From NCBI GenBank assembly GCA_003260075.1, contig QLIY01000013.1:124001-188000 (forward strand): 64,000 nucleotides of DNA, in the 5' to 3' direction. The translations under genes were made by a program, and so were the position numbers. The notes below the pieces were generated by a model. It was given only the letters and a program-made list of their open reading frames with translations, ran no database searches and was not told where the DNA came from. Position 1 is the first letter of the stretch. Each line of letters starts with the position of its first letter. Below, in pieces: positions 52,618 to 64,000 of this stretch. The DNA comes from Phallusia mammillata. Lineage: Eukaryota > Chordata > Ascidiacea > Phlebobranchia > Ascidiidae.

Positions 52618-53493
52618 CTTGAACTCCAGACACTGAATTTTAAAACATCTCAACATAATCGGTTGTTGTATGGAATAAAGGTCATTGTTGAGTAAACAAT
52701 AACGTTGAAGTCGTAGTTCACTAATCATTTGAAGCGTGATTGATCATCCTCGAGAACAAACTAAGTTAGCGTAACAAACGTATCTTCAACCTCAATCCGT
52801 TTGTCTTTACACCTTCCATACACACTTTTAAGCATTTTCCCAACCAGTTCTCTCATTCTCACTGCATTTTTTTTTAAAAGTACTCATTATTTCTGACCCT
52901 AATAATCCAGCATTCGCGAGCCCCTTAGGATCAGTCCTCGCGCCCGGTAAAGGTACGTGCGCCCAAGGTTAAACGCCCCAGCTATGTGAGTTTTTGAGTG
53001 ACATATCTTGACACACGCCTGCAAGCCACTAGTTGTTAGAGTGCAACACTTGGTTCTTTCAGGATACCCTGGTTTACAATGCTTAGTTGACTGGCACAGT
53101 TTTCAGTTGGTTTGAATGTCAGTCATTTTCGGAGGACTTGCTAATTCTAAACAACCATACCAATTATTGTTATAAGCACAGTAACAAATAGTGTTGCAAA
53201 ATAAGTGGGTTATCACCTTTATTCCAGAGAAAACAGAGAGATTCAGGTACAGAAAAACATATTTTTGCAAAAATAAACATGTGCCTACGACATGTTTATT
53301 GTCACACAAGAGTACATCGAAATTTGAATGTATTAATTCCACACAAACTTGAACTTGGTTTAGAAACTTAAATAATAATATTTGTTGATCAATAAACTGT
53401 AAACAACTAACATATAGAAGAACTTGTACAGTCGCACAAATACAAAAGACAAACAAAAAGTCTTTTTTAATAATCAACTTTTATTGACAAAAG
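52618..53493. other. Intergenic, tetraspanin 5' side
   Basis: Nothing supported. The open frames here have no homology I recognise. Confidence 0.5.
53480..53485 (-). terminator. Polyadenylation signal of the NDUFV3-like gene
   Basis: AATAAA on the minus strand directly after the stop codon, indicating a very short 3' UTR. Confidence 0.6.
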
Positions 53494-53823
53494 CTATGGC
53501 TTAATCTCAGCATTTGGTTGTGGTAGCTGTTTATTGACACATGCTGCTGCAATGTCATAGTAGGAAAACTCTGTATGTGCATAATATTCTGGAGTGTTGT
53601 ATTGTGTTGGGTCCACTCGAGGTGCAGATGCTTTAGATTCAGTTGAAGTTTTTTCTGTTTTTGGTGGCTTTGGAGGATCTTGGTTTGTTTTTAAACAACT
53701 TGTTGTAGTGAAGTGTTGTTGATTGCCCTTTAAAATGGAAGCTGGTCGAATAGTATTTTGAGCTCTTTGCAAAACTTTGAAGGAACAAACAACTCTAATT
53801 ATACTGTTAGACATTCTTAGCAT
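53494..53823 (-). CDS. NDUFV3: NDUFV3-like accessory subunit of mitochondrial complex I
   Basis: Single exon, 109 residues from the ATG at 53823 or 106 from the ATG at 53814. The first 35 residues have several Arg/Lys and no acidic residue, as in a mitochondrial presequence. A Lys/Pro linker follows, and the end (VDPTQYNTPEYYAHTEFSYY, then LPQPN) has the spacing of Tyr, Tyr, Phe and PQP found at the C-terminus of NDUFV3 (10-kDa flavoprotein-fraction subunit). Length matches the short human isoform (108 residues). AATAAA lies at 53485-53480, eight bases after the stop. Because the conserved part is short, identity is probable, not certain. Confidence 0.68.
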   Translation of the reverse strand: MLRMSNSIIRVVCSFKVLQRAQNTIRPASILKGNQQHFTTTSCLKTNQDPPKPPKTEKTSTESKASAPRVDPTQYNTPEYYAHTEFSYYDIAAACVNKQLPQPNAEIKP

Positions 53824-55032
53824 GTACACTGATCTGTTTGTGCAAAAATAGTTTTATAGTTATTTGAGTTAACTGTGTGCAATATCATTTAACTAAATAA
53901 AGCAATGTTAACTGTAGATTACTATAGTTTACCAATAAAATCAATTTCTTTAAAAAGTGTTTTATAATCATTTATCAGTGTATACTACGGATACAAAACA
54001 TGTTCAATTATTGCTACTTTTATTATTCAATTTGTGTAACATGTTTCATGGACATCATTTGCAATGGCCTTCGGCTTTTGACCAGTAGTTTCACCTCAGA
54101 CTTATTCTTGCCATTTTAAACCAACAACACCAATACGGGTATGGCAAACAAATTCAAACAAAACTTGTAGCATTTGAGAACATAAAATAGAACTAAATTA
54201 TCTTTGACAGTTGTTCTTGCTGTTAAAATAACCAGCCCAATACTAAACTTCATTCTCGTAGATAAATGTATAATCGTCACAGTTCAGTGATTCACAAAAC
54301 AGCTCATGCAAAACGCAAAAAAAATTTGTCAAAATTTTTCCCACCAACGGATAACAATATTCACATGTCAGATATTCTTCTTGAGATTTTGGAATTAGAA
54401 GCATGTAGTCGACGTGTCTATTTGCACATTGTTTAGCTGGATTTATTTTAGTACGTTTTGCTTCAATGCATTGAATTAAGTTGCATGTTTCGCTATATTG
54501 TGCACACAGGATAGCACTTAAAAGAAACGCACCATCAGTCTACCGGAGTTAAAAATTTAAAGTTTACCCAAATGTAATTTGATGTTTTTCCTGATTCCTC
54601 GAAAAGTTTATCTTGATTTTTCCATGTTACTTTACAACGCTGTTGGAGTTTTACAACATTGGCTTACAGGCTAAGCTATGGATAGGCCTAAGCTTTATTT
54701 AGCCCAGGCCTAGGCCTACCCTCAACGCGGATAAAGAGTAGCTTTAACTGATTTAAGTTAGCTATGCAATTACTATCCTTAAACCGCTAACCTGTTCTAT
54801 TCCAGACTTACGAGCATGGTGGCGCACCCCTAAAAGAGTTTCCTTTTCTACTTTTTACAACTAAAATAATTTATAAACGTCAACAGACTGTTTTTGGCAA
54901 TAAACACACATACACTGTTACAGCTATTGCAGAACAAAATCACACTTTAAATTACCAAAATTGTAAAAATGCAATTAAGCTTAGGTGGTAAAAACATTAC
55001 CCAACTTTTAGCAATCATAAGTGTAAAAACAT
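53824..55032. other. Intergenic, NDUFV3-like to oxidase gene
   Basis: Unique AT-rich sequence; no gene, repeat or signal recognised. Confidence 0.5.
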
Positions 55033-57509
55033 TTAAAGTTTGAAAGAAGAAGACAAGGCCTGCGAAGCGAGCTTAACAACCTTTTGGGCACAGCCCCAAT
55101 GCTGTGCAAATCCTTTTGTACCATGCCCATAATTGTGAATCACAGGAAGTTTTGAACTCACTGTTGAATTTAAGTTAACCAATTCCAATTCAACACGGGC
55201 TCCTCCGATTCTAGCCGGACGAATACCGACGTTGGAATATCGAAGTTTGGCGTTTTTGATCGGCGGGAAAAGTGCTTCGCATCTTCGGCGAATGTCGTCG
55301 GAATCTTTTGGGTCGGGATCAATGTCGGAACGTCCGACTTGCGCTGTTACACCCAATCCCACATCGTCGCATCTCGGTATAACAATCGTTTCTCCAGCCA
55401 TGTAAACTTTATCCACAAAGGGCGCTGCGACACTAACGTACTGTCCTGAAAATGCACAATTTGTGTTCAAATATAACTTAAAACTTCACCAAAAAGTCAT
55501 TCATATCAAAACATTTAAATTTGTCCCAAAAGCAGGCTACATATAGTAATTCATAGACCCATTTTATACAATGTAAAACTTGAATTTTCGCCCCATTATG
55601 AATACAGTTGCATATTTGTATACCTCTGATTGGAACAACGTTGTTATCGTTTGCGAGGTATTTGGCTCCCAGTGCGGAACAATTTATCACCAAGTCATAA
55701 AAAGGAGCAAGTTCAGCAAATGATTCAACATGCCTTGATTGGAAAGATATTCTTTTTGACCCATTACTGCAAAAATACCTCTGTCTGTAGGTTTGTTTCG
55801 AAAAAAATAATTGGTTGCAAAGGCAGTGATTTCGCACAAATAAACAAATGTTTATCACACCAGTACAAGCCTTTTAACATGGAAATCTTATGTGACGAAG
55901 CAAAATATAAAGTCCAGCGAGGCAGCCAGCATAATAAACTTTTAAACATTTTGCAATATCAATAGACCATTCATAGTTATACCCTTCAAATGCAGTCAAA
56001 ATTTTGTACAAACATAAAGAGAAAGGCTTCCGTAATTAGTCACGAGCCTAACGGCGCGATTTATTGTTGACTCGACACAGTTTCGTTTATCCACAGTTTT
56101 GAAAAACATCGACATAAAATCTAACACAACGCGTTAATTTGTGCTGTATCACGTGTGTATGTCAATGATATTGTTGTTAAACGAACCCGACAGTATATAG
56201 TGGTACAGGTTGCAATTAACCGATCTAAACCGCATGTGTAAGTTAGATTCGAATCTCTTTACAGGGATCAATAATTGAAATTTTCTAATGATTAGGCCAG
56301 GGATTGGGAACTTCTTTGTTTGTATTTGTAAATGCTACCCTACAGTTTGTCGCCTCTCGTAGAGGCCGTTGTCTGTCTTAGCTTTTCAACAACAAAGTAA
56401 TCTATATCAATACCCAATAAATTTTCTCCTTTTGCAGTTCAAATGCATAAAAGGTTAATTAAAACTACAAACTGCAGGGATTGTACAAAACAGCAGGATT
56501 GTAACGCCACGGACAAGTCCTTTGTTCGCACAAACCGAATTATATATCAGTTTTTGCATTGATCTTGTAAATGTTTTGAACTTTTACGTTCTTAGTACAA
56601 AAAATTGCTGTTGGTTATAAAGCACTTTTTTACTAAATAACACAAAACAGTGTGTTTCTTTTTCACGATACCAGCAAGCGTTTATATTACCTGTCCACTG
56701 TCGATTCCAACTTTTGCTTGAGCCATGTAAGGTACCTGTTACAATCTATTACATATGATGTCATTTTATAAACCGTTAGATGATCTTTTCTGAAATCATG
56801 AAACAATTTTGCTCCATTATCCTTGATGTAATCATACGGTTTTGCTTCATCATCACTGAGACGTTGAAAACCGAGTTTTTGTTGGTCTTTTGCACACACT
56901 AAACAAAAGTTTTGCGAGAAAATGACATTAATTTTATCAATTTCCACATCAAAATGTATGTGTATGTAGCCTGCCCTATATCATAGTTATAGCAATATAC
57001 TTTGCAAGCCCTCTTTGCCATTGCAAAAAAGAATCGTTTCAATTGGAAGAATTCCAGCAATCTTTCCATAATCCTTTTTAAATGATGAGCAGTACTTCAT
57101 AGTTGTCACAATATAATCAGTTATATCTTCATTTCCCATTTCTCCCACAGTAGTGGATATGACTAAGCCCAGTCCATGTGAGCTGTTATATGTAACAAAT
57201 TTAGGTTGTCAATTTTAACATTTGATTGAGAAAAGATTGAAACAAAAGGCATGTATAAATTTTATTGTATCTGTAAAATGTGATGGTCCAAAAAAAGTTA
57301 TTGCTTTGAGAGTCTATTTGATTTAGTGCACTAAACTCAATTAGGTTAATACAGTTGTCAATATTTGATTACCTGCATATATTTCTTGTTTCTGGGTAAA
57401 ACTCTGATGCAATCACTGTAATATGAGAGTGGAGAAATTGTTGGGAAAGACATAGTGCAGAAGCAAGACCCTGTACTCCAGCTCCAATTACAGCTATTTT
57501 ATAGGACAT
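55033..57509 (-). CDS. D-amino-acid oxidase / D-aspartate oxidase family flavoenzyme
   Basis: Five exons on the minus strand: 57509-57373, 57182-57001, 56898-56691, 55766-55624 and 55445-55033, all in phase, 360 residues (family 340-370). The N-terminus MSYKIAVIGAGVQGLASAL is a Rossmann FAD-binding GxGxxG motif. LVINCSALGAKYLA followed by VVPIRGQ matches the family's VNCSGLGxxxL...PVRGQ. GIRPARIGGARVELE covers the substrate-binding Arg region, and VIHNYGHGTKGFAQHWGCA is the C-terminal family signature with Thr at one normally small position. The enzyme oxidatively deaminates D-amino acids to 2-oxo acids, ammonia and H2O2. I cannot choose between DAO and DDO. The protein ends SSSFKL, so the usual peroxisomal tripeptide (SKL, SHL or NKL) is not canonical; only the KL pair is kept. 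Confidence 0.93.
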
Positions 57510-57854
57510 TCTTATCCACAAATCAGCTTTTAACTAATTTTTTTTAAAAATTACAGTTGCATTATATAACACAGTTTATTTGTGTATAACTGTGCCTAAA
57601 ACGATTTGCCTGGTATGGCCTACGCAAACTGCACCGACACTTTATTAACGCATTTTGTCAATCACATAAAACGTCTTTGTTTACACACGGACACATGCCA
57701 CAGACAGTATGGTTTACCGTCAAAACTGAAGGTTCTTTTGTTTAACTCGCTCAATTTCAACATTGGCCTACTCCCATGCAGAAGTAAATTAAGCCATATA
57801 TAGATGGTGCAAATGCGTTGTCTCAACTGTGCAAGTGTTATGTAAATATTAAAC

Positions 57855-58437
57855 ATGGGCGTCGGCACGTAGGGGCACTTAATTGACCCAGTTGGAATTT
57901 CAACCCCCCCCCCACCCCAATTTAACATATTTTGCAGCAAACCTAATTAAAGTGGCAGCGCAGGTATTTGTAACATCGTTTAATGCTTTAACCTTTAGGC
58001 AACTCAATTGTGAAGTACACGATTTACGCCTTCATATGTAACAAATTCTTGATGTGGTAAAGCAGTGGTTCTCAAACTTTTTTTGGTTGCGTCGCCTCTG
58101 GAAAAGTTTTGCGACGCACCAGCAAATAAAAGGTAATGGGGAAACTTATCAATAAACAGTTAATTTAAATCTATTAAACAGCACTTAGAGAACAATTTTA
58201 GCCTAACTGTTTTTCGACAAAGTTATAAAACTGCACTCAACACTTTTAGTGCACCCGGCAATCACGTGCGGNNNNNNNNNNNNNNNNNNNNNNNNNNNNN
58301 NNNNNNNNNNNNNNNNNNNNNNNNNNNNNNTCCCCCCCCCCAACGACGCACCAGGGCGTCGCGACGCACAGTTTGAGAACTACTGTGGTAAAGTATCAGC
58401 CAAAATTTGCCCCCTCTTGCAAAATTTTATGCCGGCG
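57855..58437. mobile_element. TIR element enclosing a hAT-like copy
   Basis: Ends ATGGGCGTCGGCA and TGCCGGCGCCCAT are inverted with one mismatch; AAAC flanks both sides. A C10 run lies at 57904-57913. Confidence 0.55.
58063..58385. mobile_element. hAT-like element with assembly gap
   Basis: CAGTGGTTCTCAAACTTTT and AGTTTGAGAACTACTG hAT ends, exact 8-bp target duplication TGGTAAAG. Same family as 8159-9734. The centre is N (58272-58330) followed by C10 (58332-58341). Confidence 0.85.
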
Positions 58438-60354
58438 CCCATAAACATATACAACAGATTTAAATGACTCCATTGCAAACTCAAGATCGAGCGGTATTTA
58501 ACATACGGATGACATCTACCATAGTCAAGAGAGTTAACCTGACCCGAACTCATAAGTTATGACATTGCAACATGCGCTGAGGAATGCTGCTTTACACTTG
58601 TGTTGTAATAACACTCGCGCTGAAAATGGCGCTGAAATGTTTATCTTTTAATTCTCTCCCTCTATCCGCAGCAGATCAATGCTACTAAGCCAAATTTGGA
58701 TTGGTAAAGGTTCTGTGTCACTGCAAAGTTGATCTTTGCACCTAATAACCCTAACCAATCATTGGTAACGGTTTATAACAAATAAAATTTCATTTTGCAA
58801 CTTTGCCTAATATTGCCTTACTATTGGTTAATATTTTACTTGAACGCCAATTCCTACAAATAAGGTTATTAGCCACAGTTTACAACTTGCTGGGTGTATG
58901 ACAAATTGCGGTAACAGTATTTTAGCAGCGAATCTCTGCAAAAAAATAACAAAACTAACAAACAAAAACATCATGCAAAATAGATCAAATGGGCTTCAAA
59001 CAAAAACATTAACGCAAAATAAATCAAATGGCCTTCAATGGGGAAATTGACCCATCAAATGGAAACGAATTTCATGCTGATGGGGGACAAACTCGATGGT
59101 CAAGAGAACGATTGGATGACGCAAAAAATTTCAAGCCACGCAGCAATGGTTGACGCTCAAAACGCGAACATAATCATCAGTATAATGCGATAACAAACTT
59201 TCCTTCCCTTGGGTGAGGAAAGGGAGTTGTTTTGTATGGATTAGAATTTGTTTCGAAACGTGTTTAATCTTGTTCCACTTCTGATTTCAAAATCCTTTAC
59301 CCAGCAAACCATTGTATTCAACAAAATCAAATCAAATAGGTTGAACCCAATATTTTTGTTGACTAGTATATTTTGGAAATTGAAAATGTATTCTTTGGAA
59401 TATTTAAAAAAAGACTTTAAACGTTGTAGAAAACCTACAATAAACGATGCTTAGTTGTATAAATTACCCCAAATCAAGTTTGAACATGTGGCAAAAAATG
59501 ATTTTCCAAACAGATACCAACTATCAGGTGAAGTCAAAATGTAACAAAAGTGTACATTTCCAATAGTGTGGTCCCCAAAAAGGTGGTATTGGTAAATCAT
59601 TTTCATGCTTTTGAAGCGTGATTTAAAGTCAAGATGGCGTTCAGTGCTCAAATGACTCGCCTTAGACAACAATTCACACATTTTTGTAGGTGTGTACAGT
59701 TATTACTTTTTTCTATTACCGGTAGTTGAATTTTTTACAAAACTATTTTTTCTGAAACAAAATGTTTGACTTTGTCGTTTACTTTGTTTAAAATCGATCC
59801 ACAATACCTTCAAAAACTACAAAACAAATTTAATAGTTAAGGCCCTGACACACAACAGTGCAGCAAACCGATGGCCACAACCATGCTTTTAGGCTGTCAC
59901 GTGACCTGAGGCCAGCTTCTTGCGCGGGTTTCCACGCCAGAAATAAGGAGAAAGGCAATACAGCTGTTACAGACATCGAACGTTTTGGGCGGTTTTTGTC
60001 CATTTTTGCGGTCAAGTACAGGTTCATGGAACCGAAAATGAATACATGCTGAATCCGTGTAAGTTCTCATAGTAATTTAATCGATTACATTCGGTTATGT
60101 GTTTGTTATTTTATGGTTATGCAGCCACGTGCTCTGGGCCAGGTAAATACACTGCAAAACTTCTCTTTGATAAAGATGTAAAAATATCATGGTAATTTAT
60201 ACAATTATTCGCCTTTAAATACAAATATCATGGTAATTTATACAATTATTTTTGCATTAAATACATCAAAAGACTGCATATTAGGATTTTGTAAAGAAAA
60301 AGTATTTTAACTGGCTAACAATATTAACTAGTGTTGTACTTTGAATACAGAGTT

Positions 60355-63300
60355 ATGGATGATCCAGAAATACCAGTAAATGGAACTGAACATGATACAA
60401 TGGAAACAAATCATTTTGCAACGGAAAAACTGGTTCAAAGTGCATCACCAAACACAAATACTGTGATAAGTAAAACTGCAGATGCAAAAATTACCGAAAA
60501 TACAGCTGCTAAAATTGAACCTGTCAGTTCCATGCCACACTCTAAAATAGGCAGCGATAAATCGCTTGGAACTGGTACATTTGAACAAGACACCAAGTTA
60601 AAAGATACAGGTAACAAGGACAACACAGATGCTCAACTGGATGATTCTTTGCTTGTTTCCAAACATATCATTGAAGAAATGTTGGAATCAGTCATGCAGT
60701 TGTCTAAGCCTGTGAACAAGGAATCTGCTCCCCAATCGGCAACTCCCCTTCCACAGAGTATGTTGTAGTGATTGTCCATTATTTTTAGTACATATCTATA
60801 TCAATATGTGTCTGTTAATTAAAGGTGTACAAGCAATGAGGGGTGCAGATAGCACTTTTTGGACATACTCTAATTTGCAATAAATTTCTACATTTTTATT
60901 TTTGGTCTGTGAACAACTAGAAAGAGAAACATAAAAAAATTTACAAGCGTTTTTTTTTTAGAAAATTTGATGACTGTCATAGCAAATGTGGACACACCAT
61001 CTCCAAGGTAAATATAGATATAATTTTTTTGTTTCATTTTAGGTAAAATATTTGTTACTTTTACTGTTTTTTGACTGTATGACTATCAATACTTTACTTT
61101 TCAGGATGTCAAAGCGTAAGCGGGTTCCAAAAAAGTCATTGGATTATGATGATGAAGACAAGAAGAAAGAGGAAAAAGTAGTTTCTCCTCCACGACCAGT
61201 TAAAGAGAAGGTTTGGAACTTTCTCATTTGTTAATGTTGTGCTGTGTATGCATGTTTAAGTATCCACATTTAGAATGAATATTTTTCTTCTTCTAAGGTT
61301 GTACCTGTCGAGACCGAAATCAACTGGAAGTTAGGTGATTTAGTTTGGGCTTATGTGCCAGGCCATCCTCTTTGGCCATGTATGATTACTATTCACCCAG
61401 AAGAAGACATTTTTACCAAAATGCATGGTTAGTGTTCACAAAAAGCTTTGTAAATATTTTAACAGCTTTTTGCAAACAGTGCATATTGTTTATAATTATA
61501 GGGTCTTATCAGTGCAGCTGGTGACAAGACATTGGCTGAAGTAGCCAGATAACAGCAGTGTAGTATAACAAGCATAAAAGCTAAATGCAAGCTGCAGTGA
61601 TGAGACCTGACAAGATTAAACAGTGTGCACTTTCTGCAGTCGACTTAAAATGTAATGGCTTATAGTGGTGTTTCTGAACCTTTTTTTACTCTGTAAGCCC
61701 CTTTAGTTTTCTAACACAACATGTTCCCCACCAGAATGTGTTCATACATTTACCAACAAATGTTGCACAGAAAACCCCTTAAAATTGTGGTTATGGCTCA
61801 TGTCACTATCAACATTGTCACCATCAACCTAACTATTTTATGTGTTTTTTTATGTCAAAAAGCCAAAAACCAAAATCATAGAAGTACGTAATTGCAGAAG
61901 CTGTTGTGCCAATTGCAAATTAAACAGTTGTGTGAGTTACTTTGCTAAACAGAAGTCAAGTTTTTATGATACAGATGAAATTAGGGTGTGTCTTCGCTAC
62001 CCCTTTATAAGTGCTTGGTCATGACCCCCAGGTTGAGAAACACTTGTTTATAGCTTTCATATTTAGCAGTGTGTTTACGAAAAATTCAGATGTGTATAAC
62101 TTACATTAATTGTTGGCATTAATTCAAAGTAAACTATTTTTATCAAAAATAAATGCCTAGTACACAGTGAGCTGCTTGTAAAAAGTCAGGCATATGTGGT
62201 TTGCAAAATAGGCCGAGGACCAAAAGGTTGCAGGGTGTACCATGTGCAGTTTCTTGGTGATCGTCCAGAACGTGGCTGGATAAATGAACGTCGGGTGTTT
62301 CTATACAAGTGTCCTGAAGACTATGAAAAAATCATCACTGATCTTACAGCACAAAGCAAGAAGATGGCTCTAAAAGTGCCAAGAGTAGATATTCCAGTTC
62401 GGTAAGCAACTGTTAACAAACTATTTTAACCTTATCCATTGCTGTATTGTTCACATATGTACTACATGTAATCAAGCTTAATGTATGTGCTTTTTGGGAA
62501 TCAGTTTCATCAATGCAGTTTATTTAATTTGTTCTCATTTGTGCTCTGAAAATTGTATGAGATCCACGCCTAAAGTTTTACAACTAAAAAAACAAGCTAA
62601 CATTGAGAAAGGTGTTTTAGAGCTGTATAACTAGTTAACTTGCCCAAGCAATGTAGAAATTTTACTATTTTTTACACAGGAATATTGATCTTATTCAGCC
62701 AAATATAAATTTACTTTTATTCCAAACCCTCCGTGCAATGCAGGTCAAAAACAGAAACATTTTTGTGCCTAAAAGTTAATAAGTTACCAAAATTGATAAC
62801 ACATGCAGGTAGAAAATTTTCATTTAAATAACTTTTGTGGATTAAATTGCTTTTACAGTTTGAAACAAGATTGGGATTCAGCAGTAGATGAAATACAAGA
62901 AGCGGTACCACACACAGCTGAAGAGAGAATCAAGATCTTTGGTTATGACTTTAAACCTTACATCAAGAAGTTGATAAAACCTGCTCCAAAACCTGATGTA
63001 AGTATGCCACTTGTAGTAGTATTTATTAAAGATATATTGGCAAGCTTATGAATGATTGATCGGTTTTCACATAAATATTGGGATTAAATATAGAGTTTTA
63101 TTTTTAAATGAGCTCTTTGGGATGCTAGTAAAGCAATTACATGTTACATATTTTGCAAGTGTGTTTTTAATTCTTTATGTGTGCTTGTAAAAGCAACTAT
63201 GAATATGTTGGTTGCTTAACAAATTTATTAAATCTTACCAAGAACGGTGATGAAAATTCATTTCATCATCTACTGATGGTCGCGTTAGAAGAAGACCTGG

Positions 63301-64000
63301 CAATTTTGGAAAAAGAGACTTTTTATGAAGATGGTCCTGAACCAGTTCAAGGCATAGCATTGCCAGAAAAAAATTGCAACACTGTGATGTCTGGAAGCAT
63401 ATTAAATTCTAATGAAAAGCCAAAAGAAAAAGAGAATTTTCAAAATGCTCAGTCAAACCCACAAAATTTTTGTCCCAAGCAGTGTGCTGCAGGACATGTT
63501 GAATTACAGACCAATGGTTTTAGCACTGATGGCCTACAAACAAGTAGTCAGCTTGGAACAGAAAAAATGTCTGATAGTTGTTTGAGTTCCAATTCTGGGA
63601 TTGAAGACTTATCATTTGATCTCTGTGCATCTATGCATTCCCAAAATTTGCACAATATAACTTCAGTAAATACCTCAGTTTCAACAAGTAATTCTGACTG
63701 TTCAAATGTCGTGGAAATAGCAGACAACAAGCAATTTTTGCCTCAAGCGAAGGCCAAACTGCTTATACATTATACTAGATCAAAGAAAAAACATCTACGA
63801 GCATCAACGCATGATAGTGGTTTGAAACCATTGGATCCAGTCCACTTATTAAAACTGGCTCCCAACAAGCGAAGAAAGTGCACATCAGAATCAAATGTTG
63901 CCTTGGAAAAATTACACACAGACAAACTAGCACCAGAGTTATTAGGCCTTGAGAGTGAAGATACTTACCTGAATGAAACAAGTGGTAAAAAAGCAGATGA
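60355..64000 (+). CDS. NSD-family histone methyltransferase, N-terminal part with PWWP domain (runs off the window)
   Basis: Exons on the plus strand: 60351-60757 (ATG at 60355), 60962-61007, 61105-61210, 61298-61427, 62212-62401, 62859-62997 and 63243 onward, open at the window end. Phases agree. Residues from WKLGDLVWAYVPGHPLWPCM through YHVQFLGDRPERGWINERRV form a PWWP domain (here HPLWP) that closely follows the first PWWP of NSD1/2/3. The next segment DWDSAVDEIQEAV...TAEERIKIF parallels NSD proteins after PWWP. The start is rich in Ser/Thr/Asp, with a basic patch SKRKRVPKK. PWWP domains bind methylated H3K36 nucleosomes; the SET domain would lie past 64000. For the PWWP second exon I use the acceptor at 62210-62211 because the earlier one at 62188-62189 breaks phase. 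A hAT-like repeat sits in the intron at 61.66-62.05 kb. Confidence 0.85.
61664..62036. mobile_element. Decayed hAT-like MITE in NSD-family intron
   Basis: Left GGTGTTTCTGAACC, right GGTTGAGAAACACTTG; flanks share TTATAG. Explains the non-coding gap inside the PWWP-encoding region. Confidence 0.6.

Larger units (their letters stand above)
57510..60350. other. Intergenic between divergent oxidase and NSD-family genes
   Basis: Should contain both promoters; I see no clear core motif. Holds the nested elements at 57.85-58.44 kb and an N gap at 58272-58330. Confidence 0.5.

Overview
The window reads as animal nuclear DNA: AT-rich, with spliced genes of vertebrate-like content (MELK, RPS8, a RASL10-type GTPase, a tetraspanin, NDUFV3, a D-amino-acid oxidase family enzyme, an NSD-type PWWP protein). 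Compact spacing, short introns, very many short hAT-like elements and tRNA-derived SINEs suggest an invertebrate chordate, most likely an ascidian tunicate. That assignment is inference from gene content and style. No species marker was recognised.

Layout. About 0.8-17.7 kb (minus): MELK in at least 13 exons, kinase domain at the right, start of the KA1 domain at the left; the gene end is unresolved. 18-20 kb: intergenic, with a hammerhead-like motif. 19.5-20.6 kb (minus): degenerate RASL10-like gene. 22.5-26.7 kb (minus): complete RPS8 in 3 exons, with a TIR element in intron 2. 26.7-30.2 kb: intergenic, with a LINE fragment. 30.2-49.0 kb (minus): nine phase-compatible exons that assemble into a 775-aa protein with a ~620-residue low-complexity N-terminus and a calmodulin-like four-EF-hand C-terminus; I do not recognise this architecture. 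51.1-52.6 kb (minus): tetraspanin. 53.5-53.8 kb (minus): NDUFV3-like subunit of complex I. 55.0-57.5 kb (minus): D-amino-acid/D-aspartate oxidase, 5 exons, 360 aa. 60.4 kb to the window end (plus): N-terminal part of an NSD-family histone methyltransferase, running off the edge. The genes are unrelated in function; no operon or cluster is apparent.

Three other layers matter. First, more than 20 runs of about ten G (left of ~34.3 kb) or ten C (right of ~37.8 kb) sit where the sequence jumps to a near-identical copy of a nearby stretch. They look like fixed-length padding between allelic contigs, so the duplicated exons of MELK and of the EF-hand gene are probably assembly artefacts. Second, several hAT-like families are present with terminal inverted repeats and intact 8-bp target duplications, some nested. 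Third, four dispersed hammerhead-ribozyme-like cores (CTGAtGA, stem II, GAAAC), one of them present twice, and a fifth decayed relative resemble the self-cleaving motifs known from Penelope-like retroelements and retrozymes.
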